Positions 1 to 8,835 of a stretch of DNA of 64,000 nt are shown here, piece after piece. The translations under genes and the position numbers were made by a program. The notes under the pieces are model-generated. The model saw only the letters and a program-made list of their open reading frames with translations. It was not told where the DNA came from and ran no database searches. Numbering within the stretch: the first letter of the stretch is position 1; each line of letters starts with the position of its first letter. This DNA comes from Curtobacterium sp. MCBD17_035 (GTDB taxonomy: Bacteria > Actinomycetota > Actinomycetes > Actinomycetales > Microbacteriaceae), in contig NZ_CP126279.1 of assembly GCF_003234815.2 (NCBI RefSeq), forward strand, positions 620,001 to 684,000, in the 5' to 3' direction.

Positions 1-2792
1 AGCAGACCCTGGTCGGGCGGTTGAACAAGACCGCGGTGCCGGACCTCGAAAAGCTCGACGGGGTGCGTGAGGCCGACGTCTACGGCAACCCCGGTCGCCG
101 CATCGTCATCACGCCGAACCAGACGGAACTCGCCGAGCGTGGCGTCGCACAGACCGCGATCAGCGACGCCCTCGACGACAACGGCACGCTCGTCCCGGGC
201 GGCACGATCACCGAGCACGGCCGGACCCTGTCGGTGCAGACCGGGTCGAGCCTCGGGTCGGTCGGTGACATCCGCGACCTCCCGTTGGCCGGCGCCCGTG
301 TCGCGACCACGATCGGCGACGTCGCCGAGGTGAGGCTCGTCGAGTCCCCGCGCACGTCGATCAGCCGGGTGAACGGCAAGCCCGCGCTCACCATCGCCAT
401 CACGAAGACGCAAGAGGCCAACACCGTCGACGTCTCCCGCACCGTGCAGGACGCGCTCCCCGGCATCGAGGCGAAGGTCGACGGCTCGCCGCGGTTCACC
501 GTCGTGTTCGACCAGGCGCCCTACATCGAGCAGTCCATCGACTCCCTGGCGGAGGAGGGCCTGCTCGGACTCGGGTTCGCGGTCGTCGTGATCCTCGTGT
601 TCCTGCTGTCGTGGCGCTCGACCCTGGTCACCGCGATCTCGATCCCGACGAGCGTGCTGCTCACCGCGATCGGCATGGAGGCCGCCGGGTACACGCTCAA
701 CATCATCACCCTCGCCGGCCTGACGATCGCGATCGGCCGCGTGGTCGACGACTCGATCGTCGTCATCGAGAACATCAAGCGGCACATGCAACCGGGCGTC
801 GACCGGCTGCGCGCGGTGCTCGACGGCGTCCGCGAGGTCGCCGGTGCCGTGACCGCGTCGACACTGACCACGGTCGTGGTGTTCCTGCCGGTCGCGTTCG
901 TGCAGGAGCTCGTCGGCGAGCTGTTCCGGCCGTTCGCGCTCACCGTGTCGATCGCGCTCGCCGCGTCGCTGCTCGTCGCGCTGACGATCGTGCCGGTGCT
1001 CGCGTACTGGTGGCTCCGGCCCGGACGGGGATCCGGGCCGTACCAGTCCGCGACCGCCGACACGGCCCCGGTCGACCCCGTCGGAGCACGGCGCGCGGCG
1101 CCCGCCGAACTGGTGGCGGCCGAGTCCCGGTTCGCCGCGGGGGCCTCGTCCGTCGACACGACGCTCGGCAGCGCCGCGGACCTGCACGACGCCGGGCACC
1201 GCGACCGCCTGCGCCGGGGCTACCTGCCCGTGCTCGACTGGGTGCTGCGGTTCCCGGCGCTCGTCCTCGTCCTCGCCGTGCTCGTCCTCGGTGGCACCGC
1301 GGCTGCGCTCCCGTTCGTCAAGACCAACTACCTCGGCGACTCCGGGCAGAACACCTTCACGGTGAGCCAGTCGCTCGCACCGGCCACGAGCCTCGCGGAG
1401 CAGTCCCGCTCGGCCCGCCGGGTGGAGCGCGCGCTGCGTGACGTGGACGGCGTCGACACCGTCCAGGTGACGATCGGCTCGAGCGGCAACTCGATCCAGG
1501 CCGCCTTCGGCGGTGGGGGGAGCGCGTCGATCACGTACTCCGTCACCACGGACGACAGCGCGGACCAGACGGCCCTGCAGTCCCGGGCGCGTGCCCGGCT
1601 CCGGGCGCTCTCCGGCGTCGGGACGGTCTCGCTCGCCTCGACCTCGGGCTTCGGGTCGACGTCGGACATCGACGTCGACGTGACCGCCCCGACGCAGGCG
1701 CGGCTCCGGTCGGCGGCCGAGCAGGTGCTCCACGCCATGCAGGACGTGCCGAACACGACGGGTGCGTCGAGCAACCTGTCCGCCGCGCAGCCCTACCTGG
1801 CCGTCCGTGTCGACCGCGCGAAGGCGGCCGCGGCGGGCCTCACCGAGACCCAGGTCGGCGGGATCGTCGCGGCATCGGTGTCGCCGCAGGACAAGGGGAC
1901 GGTCGAGTTCGGCGACCAGACGCTCGACGTGTACATCGAGAACCCGCACCCGCCGACCAGCGCGCAGGCCCTGCGCGACCTGTCGATCCCGACTGCCGCA
2001 GGTGCCGTGCCGCTGTCGTCCGTCGCCACGGTCGACCAGTCGAACGGGCCGACCACGGTCACGACCTCGAACGCGGTGCGCACGGCGACGATCACGGTCA
2101 CGCCGTCGGCGACGAACCTCGGCGCCGCGACGCAGTCCGTGACCGACGCCGTGGACGGCCTCCACCTGTCGAAGGGTGCTGAGGCCTCCATCGGCGGTGT
2201 CGCATCGAGCCAGTCGTCGGCGTTCCGACAGCTCCTCCTCGCCGCGCTCATCGCGATCCTCATCGTCTACGTCGTGATGGTGGCGACCTTCCGCAGCCTG
2301 CTCCAGCCGCTCCTCCTGCTGGTGTCGATCCCGTTCGCGGCGACCGGCGCGATCCTGCTGCAGGTGGCGTCGGGGATCCCGATCGGCGTCGCGTCGCTCA
2401 TCGGCGTGCTCATGCTCGTCGGCATCGTCGTGACGAACGCGATCGTGCTCATCGACCTCGTCAACCAGTACCGGCGACGGGGGTTGCGCGTCCGGGAGGC
2501 GCTCGTGGAGGGCGCGGCCCGACGTCTCCGGCCGATCCTGATGACGGCACTCGCCACGATCTTCGCGCTCGTGCCGATGGCGGTGGGCATCACCGGACAC
2601 AACGGGTTCATCTCGCAGCCGCTCGCGCTCGTCGTGATCGGAGGCCTCGTGTCGTCGACGCTCCTGACCCTCGTGGTCCTCCCGGCGCTCTACTACGTGG
2701 TCGAGCGTCGGCGGGAACGGTTCACGGACGTGCGGACGAGCGTGCCCGTGTCGGTCCCCGGTGCGCGGGAGGCCCACCACCCGCGGCACTGA
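1..2792 (+). CDS. RND (AcrB/HAE1-type) efflux permease, 5' truncated
   Basis: Proton-driven inner-membrane efflux permease. The frame is open from the first base of the window, so the N-terminus is missing; the TTG at 21 is only an internal codon. Visible parts are a porter-domain piece, a membrane segment, a second porter domain (about 1330-2220) and a closing membrane domain. The membrane motif GRVVDDSIVVIEN near 737-775 matches the paired-Asp proton-relay helix of AcrB-type pumps. A linker of about 60 residues rich in Ala and Pro (about 1020-1210) separates the halves. The C-terminal half has the usual helix pairs, including GVLMLVGIVVTNAIVLID. What is exported cannot be told from the sequence; a membrane-fusion partner, if any, would lie upstream. 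Confidence 0.9.
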   Translation, partial: QTLVGRLNKTAVPDLEKLDGVREADVYGNPGRRIVITPNQTELAERGVAQTAISDALDDNGTLVPGGTITEHGRTLSVQTGSSLGSVGDIRDLPLAGARVATTIGDVAEVRLVESPRTSISRVNGKPALTIAITKTQEANTVDVSRTVQDALPGIEAKVDGSPRFTVVFDQAPYIEQSIDSLAEEGLLGLGFAVVVILVFLLSWRSTLVTAISIPTSVLLTAIGMEAAGYTLNIITLAGLTIAIGRVVDDSIVVIENIKRHMQPGVDRLRAVLDGVREVAGAVTASTLTTVVVFLPVAFVQELVGELFRPFALTVSIALAASLLVALTIVPVLAYWWLRPGRGSGPYQSATADTAPVDPVGARRAAPAELVAAESRFAAGASSVDTTLGSAADLHDAGHRDRLRRGYLPVLDWVLRFPALVLVLAVLVLGGTAAALPFVKTNYLGDSGQNTFTVSQSLAPATSLAEQSRSARRVERALRDVDGVDTVQVTIGSSGNSIQAAFGGGGSASITYSVTTDDSADQTALQSRARARLRALSGVGTVSLASTSGFGSTSDIDVDVTAPTQARLRSAAEQVLHAMQDVPNTTGASSNLSAAQPYLAVRVDRAKAAAAGLTETQVGGIVAASVSPQDKGTVEFGDQTLDVYIENPHPPTSAQALRDLSIPTAAGAVPLSSVATVDQSNGPTTVTTSNAVRTATITVTPSATNLGAATQSVTDAVDGLHLSKGAEASIGGVASSQSSAFRQLLLAALIAILIVYVVMVATFRSLLQPLLLLVSIPFAATGAILLQVASGIPIGVASLIGVLMLVGIVVTNAIVLIDLVNQYRRRGLRVREALVEGAARRLRPILMTALATIFALVPMAVGITGHNGFISQPLALVVIGGLVSSTLLTLVVLPALYYVVERRRERFTDVRTSVPVSVPGAREAHHPRH

Positions 2793-2913
2793 CCCCCGAC
2801 CGAGCGGCACCCGCTCTCGGGACTGTCACAGGGTGCTCCCACCGCCGACACTGGTGGTCGTGACCATCCGCGACGTCCCGAGAGCCCAGCGCGCGACCAC
2901 CGAGTGGTCCGGG

Positions 2914-3114
2914 ATGACGTACATCCACACCGCTGCGGAGCTGCTGCTCGGCATCTCGTTCATCGTCACCGTGGTGTTCGCCGCGCTCGGTGTGGTCGAG
3001 CACCACCGCTCGATCGTCGCGGAGGTCGCGGCGATCGCGTTCATCTGCTCCCTCGCCGCCGTGCTCCTCGACTGGGTCACCGCGACCGACGAGGACCCGC
3101 GCGGCTGGGACTGA
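2914..3114 (+). CDS. small two-helix membrane protein, hypothetical
   Basis: A 66-residue protein not matched to a named family. It has two hydrophobic segments (about residues 5-27 and 38-55) separated by a short charged HHRS turn, and an acidic tail ending in DEDPRGWD. The ATG at 2914 was chosen because the reading frame upstream of it is Arg/Pro-rich and looks like non-coding translation. It follows the RND permease by about 120 bp and ends just before a strong hairpin terminator, so it may be a separate short transcript. Confidence 0.6.
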   Translation: MTYIHTAAELLLGISFIVTVVFAALGVVEHHRSIVAEVAAIAFICSLAAVLLDWVTATDEDPRGWD

Positions 3115-3130
3115 CACCTTCCCACGGAAG

Positions 3131-3162
3131 CGGCCCCGTTCCTCCCGGGAGGAGCGGGGCCG
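3131..3162. terminator. strong bidirectional hairpin terminator
   Basis: A near-perfect palindrome (one mismatched pair) with arms CGGCCCCG and CGGGGCCG around a TCCTCCCGGGAGGA centre. It lies between the converging ends of the small membrane protein (3114) and the esterase gene (3184), so it can stop transcription from both sides. Confidence 0.75.
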
Positions 3163-3183
3163 TCGTCATGTCCCTGTCGGGCG

Positions 3184-4254
3184 TCAGCCGAGTCGGCGAC
3201 GGAAGTACGCGACGACCCGTTCGCTCATCGCGCGGTCGAGCTGCGCGATCGAGTGCGCGGTGCCGCGGACCTCGACGAGGGTCACGGGGACGCCGTGCCG
3301 TCGCAGGGCGCGCGCCAGGTGCTGCGACTCCCACAGCGGGATGAACTCGTGGGTGCTGTGCCCGATGAAGAAGGGCGGGGTCTGCGCGGTCACGTCGTCG
3401 ACGGGGGAGGCCCGCCGCGCCGCCGGACAGTCGGCGTAGCGGGTGCATCCCAGGTAGAGCAGCTGTTTCCGAGCGAACGACGGCGTCACGCCGCCGGCGC
3501 CCGTGGAGGCCGCCGTCAGGTCCGAGGGCCCGCTCAGCTCCGCGACGGCCCGGATCCGGTCCCCGCTCGCGTACGCGGTCGACGCGTGGTCCTGCACCGC
3601 GAGCATCGCGGCGAGGTTCCCGCCGGCGCTCCCGCCGAACACCCCCACGCGTTCCCGGTCGACGCGGAACCGGGTGAGCGTCGTCGCGCGGAACACCCAG
3701 TCGAGGGCCCGCCGGACGTCGTCGAGTCCGGCGGGGAACGGATCCGTCGGCGCCAGGCGGTAGTCGACGTCGAACACCACGAAGCCCTGGGACGCGAAGT
3801 ACTCGCACACCGCGTGGTAGGCCGCGGTCGCCTTGTCACCGTGTGACCAGCTGCCGCCGTGGATCATCATGACGGCAGGGCGGTCGGTGGTGCCCTGTCC
3901 CGCCTGCGCGCCGACCCCGCCACCCGGCAGGGGAGCAGCGGTCGCGGTCGCCGCGGCGGCCTCGTGCCCGGCGGGCAGGCAGACGTCGAGGCGCTGCAGC
4001 CGGTCCTCGCCGTACGCGACGTCGGACACGGTCCGGACGTCCGGGTACCGCAGCGACAGCGGGTAGATCACCGGTCCCGCGTCGACCGTGGCGTTCGTGT
4101 CGCCGGTGGGGCCCTGGACGCATCCGGTGAGCACGAGCACGAGCGCGAGCACGAGCGCGACCGTGGTGAGGGCCGGGAGCCGTCGGTGGTCCCCGACGCG
4201 TGCGACACCGCGGGCGTGACGGCGCTGACGGACGGGAGACGGCATCGCGCCCAA
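3184..4254 (-). CDS. lipoprotein alpha/beta hydrolase (esterase)
   Basis: Predicted membrane-anchored serine esterase of the BD-FAE/carboxylesterase group. The 356-aa protein begins with a basic stretch, a hydrophobic segment (about residues 29-43) and the lipobox LTGC, which predicts lipidation at that Cys and an extracytoplasmic position. Family features are the oxyanion motif HGGSW, the nucleophile elbow GGSAGG, and a C-terminal His in the segment GTAHSIAQ. The substrate is unknown; short acyl or acetylated sugar esters are typical for the family. It converges on the small membrane protein gene and is divergent from the helicase gene. Confidence 0.85.
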   Translation of the reverse strand: MGAMPSPVRQRRHARGVARVGDHRRLPALTTVALVLALVLVLTGCVQGPTGDTNATVDAGPVIYPLSLRYPDVRTVSDVAYGEDRLQRLDVCLPAGHEAAAATATAAPLPGGGVGAQAGQGTTDRPAVMMIHGGSWSHGDKATAAYHAVCEYFASQGFVVFDVDYRLAPTDPFPAGLDDVRRALDWVFRATTLTRFRVDRERVGVFGGSAGGNLAAMLAVQDHASTAYASGDRIRAVAELSGPSDLTAASTGAGGVTPSFARKQLLYLGCTRYADCPAARRASPVDDVTAQTPPFFIGHSTHEFIPLWESQHLARALRRHGVPVTLVEVRGTAHSIAQLDRAMSERVVAYFRRRLG

Positions 4255-4473
4255 CCTATCGGGAGCATCCGTGCGGGGCTGGCGTCCCTCTGGGTTCGCG
4301 ACTAATGTAGGTAGGTCAGCTCTCGACAGCGCGGCATGTGGCCGCGACGGGTGTGTGTGTCTCGAGGGCTGGAGTCACGTCGATCACGACGGGACGGACC
4401 CCCTCCCCGCACTTCGATCCGGCCGACGGCGCCTCGGGTCCTGCGGCATGTCTGCACGCCGGAAAGAACTCGC

Positions 4474-6681
4474 ATGTCCCCCTTCAAGAAGGGCGCGCCC
4501 TCGCGCGCCGACAACACCGCCCGCCACGCGAACGGCACCCCTGCCTCGCGGAGCCCGAAGCACCGCGGCTACCGTGCCGAGGAGCCGTCCGCTGGTCGCC
4601 AGAAGGCGCGGTGGGATGCGGCGGAGCGCCGCGACCGCGCCGCGTCCGGAGAGCGCTCCGGCCGCCCGAACTGGGAGCCGCGCAGCAACGACGACGACCG
4701 CAGCCGCGGGCGGTTCCCGCGCGACGACCGGCGCGGTGCGCGGTCGTCCGACCGGGACGACCGCGGCGGCCGGTCGTACGACCGGAGCGACCGGGGCGGC
4801 CGCTCGTACGACCGGAGCGACCGGCCGCAGCGTCCCAACGACCGAGATGACCGTGGCGGCCGTTCGTACGACCGGAGCGACCGGAGCGACCGGCCGCAGC
4901 GCTCGTACGACCGGAACGACCGGCCGCAGCGTTCGTTCGATCGGAACGACCGGAGCGACCGGCCGCAGCGTCCCAACGACCGAGATGACCGTGGCGGCCG
5001 TTCGTACGACCGGAGCGACCGGCCGCAGCGGTCGTACGACCGGGATGACCGTGGTGGACGTTCGTTCGACCGGAGCGACCGGAGCGACCGGCCGCAGCGT
5101 TCGTTCGATCGGAACGACCGGAGCGACCGGCCGCAGCGTTCGTTCGATCGGAACGACCGGAGCGACCGGCCGCAGCGTTCGTTCGACCGGAGCGACCGGC
5201 CGCAGCGTTCGTTCGATCGGAACGACCGGAGCGACCGGCCGCAGCGTTCGTTCGACCGGAGCGACCGGCCGCAGCGCTCGTACGACCGGGACGACCGGCC
5301 GCAGCGTTCGTTCGACCGGAACGACCGGCCGCAGCGTTCGTTCGACCGCGATGACCGGACCGGCCGCACCCCGCGGGTCGCAGAGCGCTCGGGCCGCCAC
5401 TTCGGCGATGCCCGTGAGGACCGTGCCGCTTACGTGCCCGCGGACGACGTCAAGCTCGAGAAGCTCCAGGCCGAGGCCACCGTCGCCGCGGACGTCGAGG
5501 GCGTGACCTTCGGCGACCTCGGCATCGGCTCCAACATCGTGCGGGTGCTCGCGGAGCTCGGCGCGGATCGTCCGTTCCCGATCCAGGCCGCGACGATCCC
5601 GGACGTCCTCGCCGGCAAGGACGTGCTCGGTCGAGGCCGCACGGGCTCCGGCAAGACGATCGCGTTCGGCGCGCCCCTCGTCGAGAAGCTCATGGAGAAC
5701 GGTGGGGGCAAGAACCGCCGGATGGGCCGCAACCCCCGTGCGCTCATCCTGGCGCCGACGCGCGAGCTGGCGCTGCAGATCGACCGCACCGTCCAGCCGA
5801 TCGCCCGTGCGGTGGGCCTGTTCACGACCCAGATCTACGGCGGGGTGCCGCAGGGCCGTCAGGTGGGCGCGCTGCAGCGCGGTGTCGACATCATCGTGGG
5901 CACGCCGGGTCGCATCGAGGACCTCATGGAGCAGGGGCGCCTCGACCTCAGCGAGGTCGTCGTCACCGTGCTCGACGAAGCCGACCACATGTGCGACCTC
6001 GGGTTCCTCGAGCCCGTCCGGCGCATCCTCCAGGCGACCGCCGACGTCACGCCGACCGGTGCGCGCGCGCAGAAGCTGCTGTTCAGCGCGACGCTCGACA
6101 CCCAGGTCGCGGCGCTCGTCGACGAGTTCCTCGTCGAGCCGTCCGTGCACGAGGTCCTCGGCGAGGACCAGGCGTCCTCGACGATCGACCACCAGGTCCT
6201 CGTCGTCGAGCAGCGCGAGAAGGACCGCGTCATCGAGGAACTCGCGAGCGGCGACGGCAAGACCGTGGTGTTCGCGCGGACCCGTGCCTACGCCGAGCGT
6301 CTGGCCGACCAGCTCGAGGACGCCGGCATCCGGGCGACGAGCCTGCACGGCGACCTCAACCAGTCCCGACGCACCCGGAACCTGTCGCTCCTGACGAGCG
6401 GCCGGGTGAACGTCCTGGTCGCCACGGACGTCGCGGCGCGCGGCATCCACGTCGACGACGTCTCGCTCGTCATCCAGGCGGACCTGCCGGACGAGTACAA
6501 GACGTACACACACCGCGCCGGCCGCACCGGCCGTGCCGGCAAGGAGGGCACCGTCGTGACCCTCGTCACGCGGAACCGCGTCCGGAAGATGGAGGGCATG
6601 CTCGAGCGCGCCGAGATCGACGCCCCGATGACGCCCGTCGCTCCCGGCGACGCGCTCGTCACGGAGCTCGCCCAGCGCTGA
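4474..6681 (+). CDS. DEAD-box RNA helicase with long Arg/Asp repeat N-terminus
   Basis: ATP-dependent RNA helicase, probably in ribosome assembly or RNA turnover. The ATG at 4474 is preceded by GGAAAG at a good distance; upstream in-frame codons are not preceded by a ribosome site. Core motifs in order: Q-motif region near residue 365, [10 protein letters not shown] (about 386), [16 protein letters not shown] (about 501), [11 protein letters not shown] and [10 protein letters not shown] (about 680). Residues about 89-297 are a repetitive, arginine- and aspartate-rich tract of units such as [13 protein letters not shown] and [10 protein letters not shown], likely disordered and RNA-binding. 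Such basic tails are common in DEAD proteins but usually C-terminal, so the position and length are unusual. Confidence 0.9.
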   Translation: MSPFKKGAPSRADNTARHANGTPASRSPKHRGYRAEEPSAGRQKARWDAAERRDRAASGERSGRPNWEPRSNDDDRSRGRFPRDDRRGARSSDRDDRGGRSYDRSDRGGRSYDRSDRPQRPNDRDDRGGRSYDRSDRSDRPQRSYDRNDRPQRSFDRNDRSDRPQRPNDRDDRGGRSYDRSDRPQRSYDRDDRGGRSFDRSDRSDRPQRSFDRNDRSDRPQRSFDRNDRSDRPQRSFDRSDRPQRSFDRNDRSDRPQRSFDRSDRPQRSYDRDDRPQRSFDRNDRPQRSFDRDDRTGRTPRVAERSGRHFGDAREDRAAYVPADDVKLEKLQAEATVAADVEGVTFGDLGIGSNIVRVLAELGADRPFPIQAATIPDVLAGKDVLGRGRTGSGKTIAFGAPLVEKLMENGGGKNRRMGRNPRALILAPTRELALQIDRTVQPIARAVGLFTTQIYGGVPQGRQVGALQRGVDIIVGTPGRIEDLMEQGRLDLSEVVVTVLDEADHMCDLGFLEPVRRILQATADVTPTGARAQKLLFSATLDTQVAALVDEFLVEPSVHEVLGEDQASSTIDHQVLVVEQREKDRVIEELASGDGKTVVFARTRAYAERLADQLEDAGIRATSLHGDLNQSRRTRNLSLLTSGRVNVLVATDVAARGIHVDDVSLVIQADLPDEYKTYTHRAGRTGRAGKEGTVVTLVTRNRVRKMEGMLERAEIDAPMTPVAPGDALVTELAQR
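4740..5365 (+). repeat. in-frame minisatellite in the helicase gene
   Basis: Tandem units of 30, 39 or 45 bp, always multiples of three, encoding 10-15-residue blocks built on (R)SFDR(S/N)DRPQ. Several adjacent 39-bp units between about 5090 and 5220 are nearly identical in DNA sequence, which points to recent duplication by slippage or recombination. Copy number probably varies between strains. Confidence 0.85.
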
Positions 6682-6700
6682 CGCCGGGCGCGATCACGGA

Positions 6701-6740
6701 CGGGAGGGACGGTGCGGGGTGACCCGCGCCGTCCCTCCCG
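6701..6740. terminator. hairpin terminator of the GGGAGG family
   Basis: Arms CGGGAGGGACGG and CCGTCCCTCCCG with an inner GCGGG/CCCGC stem and a GTGA loop. It lies between the converging ends of the helicase (6681) and the DinB gene (6759). Confidence 0.75.
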
Positions 6741-6758
6741 TCGTTCCCCACCTGCGCG

Positions 6759-7268
6759 TCAGGACACGAAGAAGAGGAGCCCGCGGACGTACCCGGCCTG
6801 TCCAGCGTGCTGGACGCAGTCGTCGAGGATGCTGACGAGGCGGGCGCCGGCGGTCACGGGCGGGTCCCATGCCTCGTCGACCACGGCGTCGAGGTCCTCG
6901 GGTGCGAGGCCCCGGACGTACTCGAGTGTCCGGGCGGTGGTCGCGCGGAGGTAACCGAGCAGCAGGTCGGACGATGCGCGGACCCGTCCGACGTCGTCGC
7001 GGGACATGCCGTACCCCAGCGCGTCGGCCGGGAACGGCAGGCCGAACCGGTCGTACCAGCCGTCGCTCGTCCACACCTGCTCGCTGCCGGTGAGGTCGGC
7101 GATCTGCGCGTCCTGCCCGCGGGCGATGTGCCAGGCGAGCCAGGCGAGCGTGTTCGCACCGGCGGCGGGCCGAGCGGCGAGCTGGTCCTCCGACAGGTTC
7201 CGGACGGCGCGTTCGACGGTCTCGGGGACGCGGGCGAACGCTTCGGCGAGGAGTTCTGCTGGTGTCAT
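6759..7268 (-). CDS. DinB/DUF664-type family protein
   Basis: A 169-aa protein with the four-helix DinB-like fold typical of mycothiol- or bacillithiol-linked transferases and DUF664. Seen in the sequence are the N-terminal helix MTPAELLAEAFARVPETVER, a metal-ligand-like His in LAWLAWHIARGQD (about residue 46), and a C-terminal HAGQAGYVRGLL. These two His positions fit the usual three-His metal site, with the third (middle) ligand not obvious. The ATG at 7268 was chosen because the longer frame upstream is Ser/Arg-rich shadow sequence. Substrate unknown. Confidence 0.75.
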   Translation of the reverse strand: MTPAELLAEAFARVPETVERAVRNLSEDQLAARPAAGANTLAWLAWHIARGQDAQIADLTGSEQVWTSDGWYDRFGLPFPADALGYGMSRDDVGRVRASSDLLLGYLRATTARTLEYVRGLAPEDLDAVVDEAWDPPVTAGARLVSILDDCVQHAGQAGYVRGLLFFVS

Positions 7269-7329
7269 GTCCGCCACGCTAGCCCCGGGCGCCGACGGTG
7301 GACGGGCGGACCCGGGACGCTGTGGAGGA

Positions 7330-7851
7330 TCAGCCCGCGGCGTGGACCGCGTCCGGGCAGCCGTCGGCGCTGGCGCACTCGCCCAGGCGCGCGGCGACCT
7401 GCTCGAACGCCCGCGCGAGCGGGACGAGGTACTCGGTGGGGATCCCGGACTCGAACGCCGCGCGGTAGACGACCCCGATCTGCTCGGCGGTCTCGGCCCC
7501 CGTCGCCGTGAGTTGCAGGAGGACGCTCCGCCGGTCCTCCGGGTTCGGGCGTCGCTCGATGTGTCCGCGGTCGACCAGGCGGTCGACGAGGTTCGTGGTG
7601 GCACCGGTCGAGAGTGCGAGGTACTCGCTCGCCTGCTTCGGGGTGACGCCGGCCTCCGCGACCGAGAGGAAGAACACGAAGCGCACGTCCGTGGCGTTGA
7701 GTCCGCGCGCGGCGCTCTCGCGGGTCAGCACGCGGGCGTGGTGCACCTGCATGAGGCGGTACGCGTTGAGCACGCGGGAGAGTGCCGACGCGTCCGCGTC
7801 CGCGTCCGTGCCCGGGGCCCTGTCCGTGGCCGTGGTGGTGGTGTCCGTCAT
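7330..7851 (-). CDS. MarR-family transcriptional regulator
   Basis: A 173-aa winged-helix regulator. After a Thr/Asp-rich leader of about 25 residues come the dimerisation helix, the recognition helix region (LSTGATTNLVDRLVDRGHI) and the wing motif RRPNPEDRRSVLLQLT. The start at 7851 was taken because the sequence further upstream contains the apparent operator. It is divergent from the TasA-like secreted protein gene, and a perfect 13-bp palindrome lies between the two starts. A role as repressor of itself and of the divergent secretion genes is an inference. The Cys pair near the C-terminus (GECASADGC) could make it redox-responsive. Confidence 0.85.
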   Translation of the reverse strand: MTDTTTTATDRAPGTDADADASALSRVLNAYRLMQVHHARVLTRESAARGLNATDVRFVFFLSVAEAGVTPKQASEYLALSTGATTNLVDRLVDRGHIERRPNPEDRRSVLLQLTATGAETAEQIGVVYRAAFESGIPTEYLVPLARAFEQVAARLGECASADGCPDAVHAAG

Positions 7852-7932
7852 GTCGTCCCTGATCGTCGGCGGCGCCGAGCGTGCTCCCGCCGGCACTCCA
7901 TCCTCGCTCGGCGCATCTCGATCAGCAAGTAT

Positions 7933-7945
7933 CTTGATAATCAAG
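7933..7945. promoter_or_regulatory. perfect palindrome, probable MarR operator
   Basis: CTTGATAATCAAG is a perfect 13-bp palindrome (arms CTTGAT/ATCAAG around one base). A second CTTGAT half-site lies at 8004-8009, nearer the divergent gene. The region is locally AT-rich. Spacing and shape fit a winged-helix dimer site controlling both divergent genes. Confidence 0.6.
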
Positions 7946-8057
7946 CCATGTCCCCAGCAGTGGGGGTATGGCTCGGGTTGTAAGCAGCACGACGGCAAAG
8001 TAACTTGATGGTCGTACCAAATTCCGCATCTCGAACCACATCGCAAGGAGTACCGTC

Positions 8058-8657
8058 ATGCCCCGCGTCAGCCCCCGCACCGCCCGTGTCGCCGCCTGGA
8101 TCGCCATCCCCGCCGCCTTGATCGCCTCCGGCGTCGTCGTCTCCACCGCCTCGTACTCGGCCTTCTCCGCCACGACGGTGAACCCCACCAGCAACTGGAC
8201 CGCCGGGACCGTCGCCCTCTCGGACGACGACGCGAACACCGCACTCTTCTCGGCCACGAACCTCAAGCCGGGTTCGACCGGCTCGAACTGCATCACGGTC
8301 ACCTCGACGGGCTCGCTCGCTTCGGCCGTCAAGCTCTACGGCACGAGCGCGGCCACCACGAACGGGCTCTCGTCCTACGTGAACATCTCGGTCCAGCAGG
8401 GCACCGGCGGCGGCTTCGGCAGCTGCACGGGCTTCACCCCCTCGAGCACCAACGGCACGCTCTACACGGGCACGCTCGCGAACTTCGCGTCCTCGTACAC
8501 GAACTACAGCAACGGCCTCGGCACCTGGACCCCGACCGGCTCCGCCTCGGAGTCGCGCGTCTACCAGGTCACCTACACGGTCTCGTCGACCACCCCGAAC
8601 TCGGCGCAGGCCGGCACGGCGGCGCTCGGCCTCACCTGGGAGGCCCAGAACAGCTGA
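8058..8657 (+). CDS. TasA/camelysin-like secreted protein (SipW-dependent type)
   Basis: A 199-aa exported protein. An Arg-containing N-region, a hydrophobic segment (about 12-32) and the sequence SYSAFSATT followed by NWTAGTVALSDDD match the leader region of the TasA/CalY (camelysin) family, in which a SipW-type signal peptidase removes the leader. The mature part is rich in Thr, Ser and Gly with alternating beta-type pattern, as in fibre-forming or surface proteins. The AAGGAG at 8046-8051 is a good ribosome site for the ATG at 8058. The next gene encodes a SipW-like peptidase, which supports the assignment. Whether it forms matrix fibres is unknown. Confidence 0.75.
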   Translation: MPRVSPRTARVAAWIAIPAALIASGVVVSTASYSAFSATTVNPTSNWTAGTVALSDDDANTALFSATNLKPGSTGSNCITVTSTGSLASAVKLYGTSAATTNGLSSYVNISVQQGTGGGFGSCTGFTPSSTNGTLYTGTLANFASSYTNYSNGLGTWTPTGSASESRVYQVTYTVSSTTPNSAQAGTAALGLTWEAQNS

Positions 8658-8666
8658 GCCCCCACC

Positions 8667-8698
8667 TCCTGACCGCCCGTGACGGCGAGCGGTCAGGA
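8667..8698. terminator. first hairpin after the TasA-like gene
   Basis: Arms TCCTGACCGC and GCGGTCAGGA (10 bp, perfect), starting 9 bp after the stop codon. Confidence 0.6.
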
Positions 8699-8700
8699 CC

Positions 8701-8739
8701 GGCGGGACCGGGCGCGCCCCCACTGCGCCCGGTCCCGCC
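8701..8739. terminator. second hairpin between TasA-like and SipW-LamG genes
   Basis: Perfect 15-bp stem with arms GGCGGGACCGGGCGC and GCGCCCGGTCCCGCC and a 9-nt loop. Together with the hairpin just upstream it should strongly reduce read-through into the peptidase gene, or stabilise the upstream message. Confidence 0.7.
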
Positions 8740-8835
8740 GACACCACCACCGTCGACCGGGAGGCACGACCTCCCACCCAGCACCGCCCACCAGCCCGAC
8801 CCACCGCCAGCGGTACCGTCCCCGAGGAACGAGTC

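Noticed and set aside
4740..5365. CRISPR-like array
   Set aside because: Repeats are contiguous, without unique spacers, and lie inside a coding frame with unit lengths in multiples of three.
4384..6513. 709-codon minus-strand frame with RTLRPV repeats
   Set aside because: It is the mirror of the helicase gene and its Arg/Asp minisatellite; the plus strand has a complete set of DEAD-box motifs and a ribosome site.
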